A DNA stretch of 46,747 nt from a virus: positions 1-46,747 of IMG/VR virus record IMGVR_UViG_3300047552_000915. One strand, written 5' to 3'. A program made the translations under genes and the position numbers. This document shows, piece after piece, positions 18,770 to 28,183 of the stretch. How positions within the stretch are numbered: the first letter of the stretch is position 1; the number at the start of each line of letters is the position of its first letter. Under the pieces are notes generated by a model, which was given only the letters and a program-made list of their open reading frames with translations, was not told the DNA's origin and did no database searches.

Positions 18770-21264
18770 TGTTTGGACAATCGGATAACACCGCCAAAGA
18801 TCTTGAAGCAGCTCCCGTCTACAAGTTCGGGACAGAAGGGGATGTGTCGCAGCTACAGACGCACCCCGTCAATTCACTACTCAATCCAAGCTATGCCAGA
18901 AAGATTGGCAACGAAATCTATCACAGCAGCACGGACTGGCTGAACGCCTCCCGGCGCAGTAAGTGGTCTGATTCGTTGCGCGCCTTTCAGGGGCAGCATC
19001 CCAACGGCTCCAAGTATCTTTCAGAGGACTACAAATACCGCTCACGCCTGTTCCGCCCCAAAACCCGTGGGATTGTGCGGAAGGCCGAGGCCAATACGGC
19101 GGCGGCGTTCTTCTCCAACGAAGATGTGGTGAGCATCACGGCGCAGGACGGTAACGATCCGATGCAGCAGGCATCGGCGGAGATCATGCAGGCCTTGCTG
19201 CAATACCGGCTTACCAAGACAATCCCCTGGTTTCTGACACTGGTAGGCGCGCGGCAGGATGCGGAGGTCATGGGTATCTGCATCGGCAAGGCATACTGGA
19301 AGTTCCGCGAGAAGGTAGTGCGCACGGAGGCCCGCCCTGTTCTGGATCAGACCGGCTTTCCGATCATGGATGAAACCGGCGAACCGATTATTGAACTGGT
19401 CGATATTTCCGAAAAGCTGGAGGATAAGCCGTGGATTGATCTGGTGGCTCCTGAGAACTTCCGCTTTGATCCGGGCGCTGACTGGCGCAACCCTATCAGC
19501 ACAAGCCCTTACCTGATTGAACTTATCCCCATGTATGTCGCTGACGTGCAGCTTCGTATCGAAAGCGGGGAATGGCTGAATATCTCTCCCAGCGCCCTGC
19601 ATAATGCCACCTCTCTGGATGATGACAGCACCCGCAACAGCCGGGAGCAGGGCAGGGTATCCGGCAAGAGTGCTACTATCTCCCGTCCCGGCCCTTTTGA
19701 TATCTGCTGGGTGCGCGAGAACATCGTCCGGCAGGGTGACGAGGAGGTGCATTTCTATTCCCTGAACGGCTCCGGCGAGCTGTTGACAAACCCCAAGCCA
19801 CTGAGCGAGATTTATTTGCAGGGCATCCGCCCCTATGTCTGCGGATTCATCCTGCCAGAGGCGCATAAGACCTATCCGTCCGGCAAGGTGGAGCTGGTGC
19901 GCGACCTGCAAACCAAGGCTAACGATATCGACAACCTCCGGCTGGATAACGTGAAGCTGGCGCTGAACCCCCGGCAGTTCGTTTCCGCCGGGTACGGCTT
20001 TGATATTAACGACCTCCAGCGGTTCAAGCCCGGCAAGGTGGTGATGTCCAACGGGCGCGTGAACATGGGCGAGGTTATTTCCTGGGATCGCCCCCCGGAG
20101 GTGACGGCAGGCGCCTATGCAGAGCAAGACCGCACGGATATGGATTTTGATGATTTGGTGGGGGGGCTGTCCCATGCCACGATTAACGCAAATAAGGGCG
20201 TATTCGACGCACAAGGCAATACCGAGCTTCTGGATAGCAGCGCCAGCAAACTGGAGGAATACGAGCAACGGGTATTCGCGGAAACCTTCGTGGAGCCGTT
20301 GCTGCGGCATCTGGTGAAGCTGGAGCAGGCCTATGAAACCGATCCGGTGGTTCTGGCTCTTGCAGGACAGGAAGCGCAGCTCTGGCAGAAATTCGGCATC
20401 AATGCCATTACGGATACCCTGTTACAGCAGGAACTCACCATCAAGGTGAATGTCGGCATCGGCGCCACGAATCCAAAGCAGAAACTGCAAAACTTCCTGA
20501 CGGCGACGACAGCGGTTGGAAAACTCTACGGCCCGGTAGCGGCGATGGGTTCCAACCCGGAAGAGGTAATCAAAGAGATCTTTGGCCTGTGCGGTTACAA
20601 GGACGGCGAGCGGTTCTTCCAGAAGGGCTTTAACATGCAGCAGGCCATGCAGATGATGGCCAGCGGCAAGGACAAGGGAAGCGATAAGGCCGCCGAGCAG
20701 CAGGCGGAAGCAGCCCGCCAGCGCGAGCAGGATATACTTGATTCGCAGAAAATGAAGATTCAGCACGAATATAAGATGCAGGAGCTTCAGTTGCAGAATG
20801 AGGCAAAGCAGAAGGAGCTTGGCGCAAAGATGTGGCTGGAGATGCAGAAAATCCAGAGCAATGCTGCCAAAGAAAACCAGCAGATGCAGCAGATGACCAG
20901 AATGACGGAGATGACCCGCCAGCCTCCGGCCACGATCCAGTTCAACGCGGAGGAAGCCCTTGGGCGCACCGCCAGCACCGTGGAGAAGATGATGCACGGG
21001 CAGAACACCGCTCTGGCCGCGCTCGAAAGAATCCTGATGCCCATGTCTCAGGCCGCCAGCGCCATGAGTGAAGTTGCCCAGGCAACCTACCTACAGTCAC
21101 AGCAGAGTGCTACGATGATGAAGGAAATGCTTGATCAAACCTCACAGGGGCAAGAGGTGCTGGCCGGGGCGATTGACCGGTTGACAAAGGCGCAACTCGC
21201 TCCACGGCGCGGTCGGCGGGCAGAGGACGGCTCATTGATCAGTGAAGCGGTATTAGGAGAATAA
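18769..21264 (+). CDS. Portal protein
   Basis: The 831-residue protein has the typical podovirus-portal pattern: an N-terminal RSKWSDSLRAFQGQ segment, helices around KTRGIVRKAEANTAAAFFSNED, a core with DNLRLDNVKLALNPRQFV, and a long C-terminal Gln/Lys/Met-rich coiled coil (about residues 625-740) that could form the barrel inside the capsid. It would be the dodecameric ring through which TerL pumps DNA. Length fits portals with a barrel (about 700-830 residues). The Gln/Met-rich helix is unusually long. It starts one base inside the previous gene. Confidence 0.85.
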   Translation: MFGQSDNTAKDLEAAPVYKFGTEGDVSQLQTHPVNSLLNPSYARKIGNEIYHSSTDWLNASRRSKWSDSLRAFQGQHPNGSKYLSEDYKYRSRLFRPKTRGIVRKAEANTAAAFFSNEDVVSITAQDGNDPMQQASAEIMQALLQYRLTKTIPWFLTLVGARQDAEVMGICIGKAYWKFREKVVRTEARPVLDQTGFPIMDETGEPIIELVDISEKLEDKPWIDLVAPENFRFDPGADWRNPISTSPYLIELIPMYVADVQLRIESGEWLNISPSALHNATSLDDDSTRNSREQGRVSGKSATISRPGPFDICWVRENIVRQGDEEVHFYSLNGSGELLTNPKPLSEIYLQGIRPYVCGFILPEAHKTYPSGKVELVRDLQTKANDIDNLRLDNVKLALNPRQFVSAGYGFDINDLQRFKPGKVVMSNGRVNMGEVISWDRPPEVTAGAYAEQDRTDMDFDDLVGGLSHATINANKGVFDAQGNTELLDSSASKLEEYEQRVFAETFVEPLLRHLVKLEQAYETDPVVLALAGQEAQLWQKFGINAITDTLLQQELTIKVNVGIGATNPKQKLQNFLTATTAVGKLYGPVAAMGSNPEEVIKEIFGLCGYKDGERFFQKGFNMQQAMQMMASGKDKGSDKAAEQQAEAARQREQDILDSQKMKIQHEYKMQELQLQNEAKQKELGAKMWLEMQKIQSNAAKENQQMQQMTRMTEMTRQPPATIQFNAEEALGRTASTVEKMMHGQNTALAALERILMPMSQAASAMSEVAQATYLQSQQSATMMKEMLDQTSQGQEVLAGAIDRLTKAQLAPRRGRRAEDGSLISEAVLGE

Positions 21265-21265
21265 A

Positions 21266-21748
21266 ATGCAGGAACAAACGGTAGCTCCCTACTTCAAATT
21301 CAAGATGGAGCAGTACGGCCCGGACGGGAAACTGAAGGCGTCAGAAGAGTGGCGCAACACCGTGGTTACGGCGGGAAAGAATTCGCTTCTGGATATTCAC
21401 TTCCGCGCCGGAACCGGGCCAACGTGGTTTCTTGGGATGAAAGGCACCGGAAGCGTGGCGGCGGGGGATACCATGTCCTCGCATGCGGGATGGGTGGAAA
21501 ACACGGCCTACGGCAGCGCAAACCGCCTCACCATGTCCTTTGCAGCGAGCGTCGGCGGAACTGCCACCCATGCGCCGGGAACCTTTGCCATGACGGGAAC
21601 CTATACGGTAGCTGGCGCCTTTATTACCACAGGCACTGCCGTTGGCGGCACCGTGGGGACGCTCTACAGCGGCGGCGATTTTGCTCAGACCCGAACCGGC
21701 GGTACCGGCGATACGCTGGTTATTACACCGACGCTGGTTATTACTTAA
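21266..21748 (+). CDS. Beta-rich probable head or fibre protein
   Basis: The 160-residue protein starts after GGAGAAT, one base beyond the portal stop. It opens YFKFKMEQYGPDGKLK and continues through glycine/threonine-rich beta segments (NSLLDIHFRAGTGPTWFLGM), similar in composition to phage proteins with a jelly-roll or head-fibre fold. The C-terminal half is an almost pure Gly/Thr/Ala/Val repeat-like stretch. Its place after the portal suggests a virion role. Confidence 0.6.
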   Translation: MQEQTVAPYFKFKMEQYGPDGKLKASEEWRNTVVTAGKNSLLDIHFRAGTGPTWFLGMKGTGSVAAGDTMSSHAGWVENTAYGSANRLTMSFAASVGGTATHAPGTFAMTGTYTVAGAFITTGTAVGGTVGTLYSGGDFAQTRTGGTGDTLVITPTLVIT

Positions 21749-21762
21749 ACGGGGTTGGCATC

Positions 21763-21942
21763 ATGGCCACTCTCATCATTCGCTGGCCAGACAGACCGCC
21801 TCCGCTTCCCTCTGTTTCCACCATAAGCGGTATTTCGCAAGCATCGGTTAATCAGGAAACCGGCTTACTCGATACCTGGAATCTTGATGGGGAATTCTGG
21901 AAATCCTACAAGATTGATGGCGCTGAGTGGGAGCTTGAATAA
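21763..21942 (+). CDS. 59-residue protein of unknown function
   Basis: A short frame starting 14 bases after the preceding stop and ending on the first base of the next gene. The product begins MATLIIRWPDRPPPLP and ends in an aromatic, acidic segment (WNLDGEFWKSYKIDGAEWELE), which suggests a small adapter or a binding tail for the large repeat protein next to it. No family recognised. Confidence 0.55.
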   Translation: MATLIIRWPDRPPPLPSVSTISGISQASVNQETGLLDTWNLDGEFWKSYKIDGAEWELE

Positions 21943-24251
21943 TGGCAGTCCCCACGATTGTTGCCACGACTACCGTAGAAGATGCAAGTAATGCTACCTC
22001 GCGTAACATTGCCGTGCCTGCGGGGGGTACGACGAACGACTGGTATGTGCTGGTTTTTGGGTGTGATGGCGCGAATACAATTACGGCAACGGATTTTACG
22101 CAGATTATCACCCGCGTTGACCCGGATGAAAGCTGCCGCCTTTCGGTCTATGCCCGGAAATATACAGGAGGCGAGGGCGCAAACTTCGCGCTAGGCTCCA
22201 CGGCATCCGAGCAGGCTAACGCATGGTGCGCGCTGATTCGTGGCGTGCCTTCCAGCATTACGACCCCGGCGGATATTTTCGACGCAATCAGCGTGTGCAT
22301 GTCGCAGCCTATGGGGACAACGGCGTGTTTCTTCCCGCAGATTTACGCGGAGACAGACGACACGCTTGGAATCGTCGCTTATGTGATGGATGGCGGGATT
22401 GCTAATACGGGAACCACGGGAACGCCCTCCGGCTTTACGTCATCCTATCAGGATGCCAGCGGGATTGCCGGGGTGGGGATTTCGGTAGCGACTCAGGATT
22501 ACACGACTTCGGGTTACAAGGCGAAGGGTTCGTTTACGCCATCAGCCGCTACCGATTCCTATATTTGTGTGCACCTTGCCATTAAGTCCACTACCACGGC
22601 GGATGCGCTACCGAATCAGCCGGTCTTGAAGTGTATGGAGTATTTCCAGAACACGGTGCTAACGGGTTCAATCTTCGCCAGCGTTCCGTTTGGTTCGGTT
22701 GAAAACAACGCTCTGATACTCACGGGCAATTGTGAGTTTGACCATTTCTCGATTGATGCGGATTTCACGGCGATACAAACAGGAAACACGGGAACGGCGG
22801 TATATGGTGGGGCGTGGTATAGCATCTGCGATGGTTCGCTACCAAGCACCTATAGCGTTTTCACCAGTACGTCCTCGGCCAAGCAATATTGCTTAATGCG
22901 GTTTATTAATAATGCACGCACCAGCGCCTTTGTGGATGCGAGTTCTAAAACCACGGGGACAACGGATAGCTCTGCCATTGCGCCAAGCGTCACGCCCACG
23001 GTGGATAACTGCTTCATTCTGCGCCTATACGGCAACGATGATGATGATGTGACCTATGACAGCGGCTATCCGGCCAGCCATACGGGGCTATTCTGCTTTC
23101 CCAGCACGACCGGCGCGGATTTGGGCTTTACGGGGGCTTACACCACACAAACCACAAAGACCTCAACGGGAACCGCCACAAAGACGCTGAATGCGGCTGA
23201 GGAATGGTGGGCGATGACGGTTGCGCTGGCTCCTTATGTATCGTCAGGAACGACGTACAACGACAGCCTGACGGAATCCGCCACCGCGAGCGACACGGAA
23301 ACGGCCATACGCACGGCAAGCGCCAGCTTTACCGAAAGCAGCGGGGCGACAGATACCAATGCGGCAACCCGTTCTGCTTCCCCGGCAGTAAGCGAATCGG
23401 CAGCGGCGACGGATTCCTTTGCTTCGGTTAAGATACTGAGTGAGTCCCTGACGGAATCGGCAACGGCAAGCGATTCTGTCAGCGCCAACAAGACCAATCG
23501 TGCAAACCTGAGTGAAAGCGCCGCCTCTACGGATTCTGTGGCTGTTGCGGTAACTTCGCAACTATCCGCGACAGAAACCGCCACAGCAAGCGATACGCAG
23601 GCAGCGACAAAACGGACTGCGGAATCCATCAGCGAAACGGCAGCAGCCACAGACAACCTTACCGGTTCTGCCAAATCTTCTGCCACCTATTCCGACTCTG
23701 CGGCCTCTACCGATGAAATAAACGGCATTGCCATTGCAACCGGCGCCGTTACTGAAACCGGCACGGTAGCCGACAGCTATACGGAAACCGGCGGCGGTGG
23801 GCAGAATCTCCTAAGCGAAACGGCATCCGCAAATGACAGTTATGCGGTTGCGGTGATTCAGTACGAGCCGCTTACGGAATCGGCAGCCGCAAACGACAAT
23901 TACGACTCCAGCTTAACGCCGTCGGTCGATCAGCCCGAAGAACCCGTGACAGGAGGCCCGGCGGATGGTGCATGGTCGCGTTACCTGAAATGGCTGAAGC
24001 GCAAGAAGCGGAAAGAGTGGAAGCAGAATCTCGATCTCCCCGAGCCGGTGATTGAGGAGATTGTCAACGCGGCGGCGCTGGAGGTGATTAAGCAGCAGCC
24101 CTTCCTCGCGCAGTATGATTTCGAGGAGGATCGCCAGACAATCCAGCAAGAGGTGATGCGGGTTTACGAGCGCGTCATGCGCGAGTCGGTCGCAAAGCAG
24201 ATTAAGTTTAACCAGGAAGAGGAGGAGGAGTTTTTCCTCATGATGATGTGA
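21942..24251 (+). CDS. Large beta-rich repeat protein, probable fibre or decoration protein
   Basis: The 769-residue protein has three parts. Residues 1-430 are Thr/Ser/Gly-rich beta domains resembling phage surface-adhesin modules. Residues about 442-657 are about eleven degenerate repeats of roughly 20 residues with the pattern [VLF]-[ST]-E-[ST]-A-x-[AT]-x-D-[STN]. Residues about 670-769 are a basic then acidic helical tail (RYLKWLKRKKRKEWK, ending EEEEEFFLMMM) that may anchor it. Its position between portal and scaffold genes suggests a head-attached fibre. An adhesin role for binding host surface is inferred. Confidence 0.6.
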   Translation: MAVPTIVATTTVEDASNATSRNIAVPAGGTTNDWYVLVFGCDGANTITATDFTQIITRVDPDESCRLSVYARKYTGGEGANFALGSTASEQANAWCALIRGVPSSITTPADIFDAISVCMSQPMGTTACFFPQIYAETDDTLGIVAYVMDGGIANTGTTGTPSGFTSSYQDASGIAGVGISVATQDYTTSGYKAKGSFTPSAATDSYICVHLAIKSTTTADALPNQPVLKCMEYFQNTVLTGSIFASVPFGSVENNALILTGNCEFDHFSIDADFTAIQTGNTGTAVYGGAWYSICDGSLPSTYSVFTSTSSAKQYCLMRFINNARTSAFVDASSKTTGTTDSSAIAPSVTPTVDNCFILRLYGNDDDDVTYDSGYPASHTGLFCFPSTTGADLGFTGAYTTQTTKTSTGTATKTLNAAEEWWAMTVALAPYVSSGTTYNDSLTESATASDTETAIRTASASFTESSGATDTNAATRSASPAVSESAAATDSFASVKILSESLTESATASDSVSANKTNRANLSESAASTDSVAVAVTSQLSATETATASDTQAATKRTAESISETAAATDNLTGSAKSSATYSDSAASTDEINGIAIATGAVTETGTVADSYTETGGGGQNLLSETASANDSYAVAVIQYEPLTESAAANDNYDSSLTPSVDQPEEPVTGGPADGAWSRYLKWLKRKKRKEWKQNLDLPEPVIEEIVNAAALEVIKQQPFLAQYDFEEDRQTIQQEVMRVYERVMRESVAKQIKFNQEEEEEFFLMMM
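23265..23911 (+). repeat. Degenerate tandem protein repeats, about 11 copies
   Basis: About eleven copies of a roughly 20-residue unit are encoded here. Examples are SLTESATASDTETA, AVSESAAATDSFAS, NLSESAASTDSVAV and LLSETASANDSYAV. Copies differ at most positions in DNA, showing an old expansion held by selection on the protein, with E-x-A-x-x-x-D kept. Confidence 0.8.
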
Positions 24252-24589
24252 CGGATTTTATTACCAAAGAAGACATTGATCGGCTGAAGGCGCGAGACAT
24301 GCGCTTTCGGGATATTGAGCTGGCTATCCGCGTGGATGAGGAGTTGCGGGATAGCGTTGTGGTGAACCTGATTCTGGAAGCCGCCACCCGCAGATCGGAA
24401 ACGGCGCTTGAGCAACTCGCCTTCTGCAACCCCGCAGACACTCTCATGGTGGCCTCCTACCAAGCAGAGGTTCGCTGTGCTAGGTTTATTGTAGAAACTC
24501 TTAGAAAGGTTAGAGAAAACGGCATCCATGCCGCCGCCTCACTGGACGAAGAGGGAGAAATAGAACTTGAGAGGGAAGCTCATGACTGA
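24248..24589 (+). CDS. Small helical protein of unknown function
   Basis: The 113-residue protein probably starts at GTG 24248, overlapping the repeat protein by four bases; no in-frame ATG fits. It is helical with acidic ends (EDIDRLKARDMRFRDIELAIR, ERIELERE-like tail). Lying between the fibre-like gene and the scaffold-like gene it may be a head-assembly factor. No family recognised. Confidence 0.6.
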   Translation: MTDFITKEDIDRLKARDMRFRDIELAIRVDEELRDSVVVNLILEAATRRSETALEQLAFCNPADTLMVASYQAEVRCARFIVETLRKVRENGIHAAASLDEEGEIELEREAHD

Positions 24590-25580
24590 CGAGAATACTG
24601 GCGACAATACAGCGAATTATGTGGATGACAAACGCAATGCCATCTACGCCAAGCGCGAAGAACAGATCAACGATGATATTGAATATGTGGAAGGTTTGCC
24701 AACTGATGATGCTGCGCCGAGCGCCGATGCTGCTCCGCTGGATACTCAGAACGACGCCCCCGCAACTGCTCAGGACACCGGAGCAGATACTTCGGCAACC
24801 GCCGCTGCAACCGCACAGGAAGAGAAACACAAGCTGATCATCAACGGCCAGCAGGCGGAATATACCACGGAAGAACTCAAGCGCCTTGCCTCCATGGGCA
24901 TCGGGGCGCACCAGAAATTTGAGGAAGCAGCACGGATGCGCAAGGAAGCGCAGGAGCTGATGTTCTCAAGACAAGATTCACAGCCCACCGTGAATACCAA
25001 ACCTCAACCGGAAAAGAACCAGCATACTCCCACCGAGGAATTGAAGGATATTCTCTACCGGCTTGATTACGGCACAGAAGAAGAACGCATCGAGGCACTG
25101 ATGAAGGCCGGTGAGATATTCTCCAAGCAACGCGGCATCCACGGACCCGCACCTGAAGAACTGGTGAATATTGCAGCCACCCAAGCCCTTACCGTCATCC
25201 AAGCGCGTCACGAGCAGGAAATCCTGATGAAAGAGTTCAGCGATATTCTTGCCGACCCTCCCATCGCTCAGGCAACTGACGTTATCGCAAGGCAACTGGC
25301 GGAGAAGTATAATTCTCTGGGGAAAACTCCTCAACGCCTTGAATTGCTGCGCGAGGCAGGAACCATTGCGAGGGAAAGGTATCTTAAACCTGTGCAAACC
25401 TCATCCTCTGCCCCTCAGCCTTCCAGCGTCATTCCGATGAATGAAAAGCTGGAGCGCAAACGGGCGGCCCCTCAACCTCCTACCGCGGCCAACGCGGTTG
25501 CACAGGCAGCGCCAAAGCAGGATTCAGTATCCCCTTCCTCTGTCATAGCAGCCATGCGAAAGGCTCGCGGCCAAGCCTAA
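24582..25580 (+). CDS. Scaffold-like protein
   Basis: The 332-residue protein is highly charged, Gln/Glu/Ala-rich and largely helical or disordered, with a disordered N-terminal 90 residues (DDAAPSADAAPLDTQNDAP), helices in the middle (EELKRLASMGIGAHQKFEEA) and a Pro/Ala/Ser-rich, basic C-terminus. That composition and the location directly before the major capsid gene fit a capsid assembly scaffold. There is no protease motif. The start at 24582 is chosen over 24567 because GAGAGGGAAG lies at a good distance. Confidence 0.72.
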   Translation: MTDENTGDNTANYVDDKRNAIYAKREEQINDDIEYVEGLPTDDAAPSADAAPLDTQNDAPATAQDTGADTSATAAATAQEEKHKLIINGQQAEYTTEELKRLASMGIGAHQKFEEAARMRKEAQELMFSRQDSQPTVNTKPQPEKNQHTPTEELKDILYRLDYGTEEERIEALMKAGEIFSKQRGIHGPAPEELVNIAATQALTVIQARHEQEILMKEFSDILADPPIAQATDVIARQLAEKYNSLGKTPQRLELLREAGTIARERYLKPVQTSSSAPQPSSVIPMNEKLERKRAAPQPPTAANAVAQAAPKQDSVSPSSVIAAMRKARGQA

Positions 25581-25595
25581 GAAAGGATTACTACC

Positions 25596-26540
25596 ATGGC
25601 TGGTCAACTCTGGGTGACAAACTCGCTGGGCGGGTTCATGTCAGCCAACAAACTGTCGAACGTGCTGAGGACTGCGGTGCAGCCCCTGGCCAAGTTTCGG
25701 CAATTCTGCGACGCACGCGATTTCACGGATAAAGGCCTGCACAAAGGGCAGGTGTTTACCTGGAACGTGTATAACAACATCGCAACCCAAGGCACCGTGC
25801 TTACGGAAACCGCTACCGTACCTGAAACCAACTTTACGATTACTCAGGGAACGGGAACGGTGGTGGAGCTGGGTAACTCGGTTCCCTATACCGGGATGCT
25901 GGACAATCTTTCCGAGCATCCGGTAACGGAGATCGTGACCAAGGTTCTGAAAGACGATTGCCGCAAGGCTCTCGACCTTCAGGCCTATAACCAGTTCAAT
26001 GCCACCAAGCTGCGCGTAGCAGCCACCGGCGGCACGGACACCACTCTCCTGACGCTCACCACAAACGGTACTTGCTCCACCTCGAACAACGTGGCTCTGG
26101 GCAAGAACCATATCAAGGGCATTGTGGACGTGATGAAGGAGCGCAACATTCCTCCGTATGCGAATGATGAATACTTTGGTATCGCACACCCCACCACCTG
26201 GCGCGGTGTGAAGAACGATCTCGAAGCGGTTTATCAGTATCGTGATGAAGGTTTCGGCATGATTTACAATGGCGAGATCGGCAAATACGAAGGCGTTCGC
26301 TTCATCGAGCAAAACAGCATTGCCAAGGAAACCTGGGGCGGCGCGAAATCCAACTTCGCCTTCTTCTTCGGTGAGGATACGGTAGCGGAAGCAATCGTGG
26401 TTCCCGAAGAGGTGCGCGGGAAGATTCCGTCGGACTACGGGCGTTCTAAGGGTATTGCGTGGTATTACCTCGGCGGCTTTGCCATTGTGCAGACTCAGGC
26501 GCAGGAAGCTCGCATCGTCAAATGGGATACCAACAGCTAA
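25596..26540 (+). CDS. Major capsid protein (HK97 fold, N4-gp56-like)
   Basis: The 314-residue protein matches what I recall of the N4-gp56 capsid family: an N-terminal region with FTWNVYNNIATQGTVLTETATVP (E-loop-like), YTGMLDNLSEHPV, KALDLQAYNQFN, FGIAHPTTWRGVKNDL and the late segment GEIGKYEGVRFIEQNS. It would form the icosahedral shell. It begins 16 bases after the scaffold-like gene, and the next gene encodes a likely decoration protein. The ribosome-binding site is AAAGGATTAC. Confidence 0.82.
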   Translation: MAGQLWVTNSLGGFMSANKLSNVLRTAVQPLAKFRQFCDARDFTDKGLHKGQVFTWNVYNNIATQGTVLTETATVPETNFTITQGTGTVVELGNSVPYTGMLDNLSEHPVTEIVTKVLKDDCRKALDLQAYNQFNATKLRVAATGGTDTTLLTLTTNGTCSTSNNVALGKNHIKGIVDVMKERNIPPYANDEYFGIAHPTTWRGVKNDLEAVYQYRDEGFGMIYNGEIGKYEGVRFIEQNSIAKETWGGAKSNFAFFFGEDTVAEAIVVPEEVRGKIPSDYGRSKGIAWYYLGGFAIVQTQAQEARIVKWDTNS

Positions 26541-26564
26541 CAACTTTTTTGAAGGAGATTGAAC

Positions 26565-26954
26565 ATGGGTACAGGACGTTATGACCACCCCGCCTATCTC
26601 GTTCCTCAGTGGCAGCACTTCGGTAAAACCACTGCGGGCGCGGCAGGCACCAGCATCCGGCACACCCCGCCGTATGCGATTCGCATCAAATCCGTAACCG
26701 CTGGCGTGGTAACGGCAGGCACCGTAGCTGGCGCCGCTGCCGGTATCGTTATCCAGCAGGACGGGACGGCGAAGGGTACGATCTCGCTTTCCACCAACGT
26801 GGCTGGCGTATTCGGCACCGCTGGCGGTCTGGACTTCACCGTTCCGGCTGGCGGCACTCTGGCCTTCGTTAATGGTACGGATGCTACTTTTGTGGCGGAT
26901 GTGTCGATGGAGTATAAGATCGACCCCGCTGCTTCATGGACGGGCAATACTTGA
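26565..26954 (+). CDS. Probable capsid decoration protein
   Basis: The 129-residue protein follows the capsid gene after a strong GAAGGAG site seven bases before the ATG at 26565. It is rich in Gly/Ala/Thr/Val with strand-like segments (IRIKSVTAGVVTAGTV, GLDFTVPAGGTLAFVNGTDATF), typical of small beta-sandwich head-decoration or head-fibre proteins. The assignment rests on position and composition. It ends on the first base of the glycosyltransferase gene. Confidence 0.6.
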   Translation: MGTGRYDHPAYLVPQWQHFGKTTAGAAGTSIRHTPPYAIRIKSVTAGVVTAGTVAGAAAGIVIQQDGTAKGTISLSTNVAGVFGTAGGLDFTVPAGGTLAFVNGTDATFVADVSMEYKIDPAASWTGNT

Positions 26955-27955
26955 TGCAAGTATCGTTTATCGTGCCTTGCAGAAACAAGGCGAAGTTTGT
27001 GGCGAGGACGGTGGAAACCGTTCTCGCCCAGACCTACTCTCCGATGGAGATCGTTCTTTCCGATCAGGGTTCCACCGATGGCACTCTGGAAATCCTTCAG
27101 AAAATGGCAGCGGAATACAAAGGGCCGAATACGGTTCGGGTTCTGCAATGCCCGCATACCGAGTTTCGCGGTATGGCCGGACTCAATCAGCATCTGAATT
27201 GGCTTCATGGCCAGATTACCGGCGATATCGTCATTATGTGTTCGGCGGATGACCTGAATCATCCCGAGCGCGCGGAATGGACGGTAAAGGCCTTCAAGGA
27301 GCATAACCCATCCTATGTTGGCACCTGCGTGCAATATCTGGATTCTGAATACCGATACCACGGGGAAATGACTGCCTTTGGCATCGTGGACGGAGACTTG
27401 GCCCGGCCCGATTGTTTCGTTGATCCGGTAGAAAATATCATCAACCTTATTGGAAGCTCGGCCTCCTCTGCCTGGTCAAGAGATCTGTTTGAGAAATACG
27501 GGCCGCTGCGCATGGTGGAGTCTCAGGATATCCTGTTGCCCTTCTTTGCCACCTGCGAGCGCGGAATCTTCTATGTCAACAAACCTCTGCATGCCTATGT
27601 GCGCCACGCCTGCGCGAACAATACCGGCATGGAAGGCGTAGTGAGAGCCGCCAGCAAAGAGGCGGGGGCGCTGCTGGAGCGCATCAAAACGGCTGAGGGG
27701 GAAGAGAAAGAGGTGCTGCAATTGCAATATGAGCTGGCGAAATGCACGGAACACGCCTCAGTCGAAACCAACAACTACCACTACACCTCAAATTTCTTCG
27801 CCATCCTGCGCCGCGTGAACGAAATGCAGATCAACCTGATTCCCGAACTTTATGAGGCGCTCTTACAGAAGGCGGTGGAGGGTGCTAATATATGGACATG
27901 CGCACGGGATAACCTGACGATGCTGCGCGTAAGACCGGAAGGGATGAAGGTATGA
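26954..27955 (+). CDS. Family 2 glycosyltransferase
   Basis: The 333-residue protein begins with the GT-A fold: VSFIVPCRNKAKFVARTVETVL, IVLSDQGSTDGT and an acidic metal-binding-type segment MCSADDLNHP. It lacks membrane helices and so acts in the cytoplasm, transferring a sugar from a nucleotide donor to a lipid-linked or protein acceptor. It sits inside the capsid block with a one-base overlap to the decoration gene, unrelated to structure, so it is a cargo gene. With the distant heptose and methyltransferase genes it may build one phage-directed glycan. Confidence 0.88.
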   Translation: MQVSFIVPCRNKAKFVARTVETVLAQTYSPMEIVLSDQGSTDGTLEILQKMAAEYKGPNTVRVLQCPHTEFRGMAGLNQHLNWLHGQITGDIVIMCSADDLNHPERAEWTVKAFKEHNPSYVGTCVQYLDSEYRYHGEMTAFGIVDGDLARPDCFVDPVENIINLIGSSASSAWSRDLFEKYGPLRMVESQDILLPFFATCERGIFYVNKPLHAYVRHACANNTGMEGVVRAASKEAGALLERIKTAEGEEKEVLQLQYELAKCTEHASVETNNYHYTSNFFAILRRVNEMQINLIPELYEALLQKAVEGANIWTCARDNLTMLRVRPEGMKV

Positions 27956-28182
27956 AATACGAAGACGGAGAAAGCGCCTACGGTGCAACGCAGGCCGACT
28001 ATGAGCGGGGCTTCCTGAAAGTAGGGAACAGCAACGACCCCGCCCTGTGGCCAGAGAATTACCGGCAGCATAATACCTATGCCGCAAACGGTGATCCTTA
28101 CTCAATGGAGGCATGGGATTTTACCCATGGCAAATCGGTGGGTAATGGCTTCCTATCGCGCAACCCAAGAGAAAGGTACTAA
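27952..28182 (+). CDS. Small polar protein of unknown function
   Basis: The 76-residue protein overlaps the glycosyltransferase gene by four bases. It is rich in Tyr/Asn/Gly/Asp (YGATQADYERGFL, NTYAANGDPYSMEAWDF) and looks like a soluble, possibly disordered, virion accessory. It is the first of four consecutive small genes. No family recognised. Confidence 0.6.
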   Translation: MKYEDGESAYGATQADYERGFLKVGNSNDPALWPENYRQHNTYAANGDPYSMEAWDFTHGKSVGNGFLSRNPRERY

Positions 28183-28183
28183 A

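Noticed and set aside
19042-20310. Long antisense frame (422 codons) opposite the portal gene
   Set aside because: Long antisense frames are expected in G+C-rich coding DNA; it has no motif, and the portal reading is far better supported.
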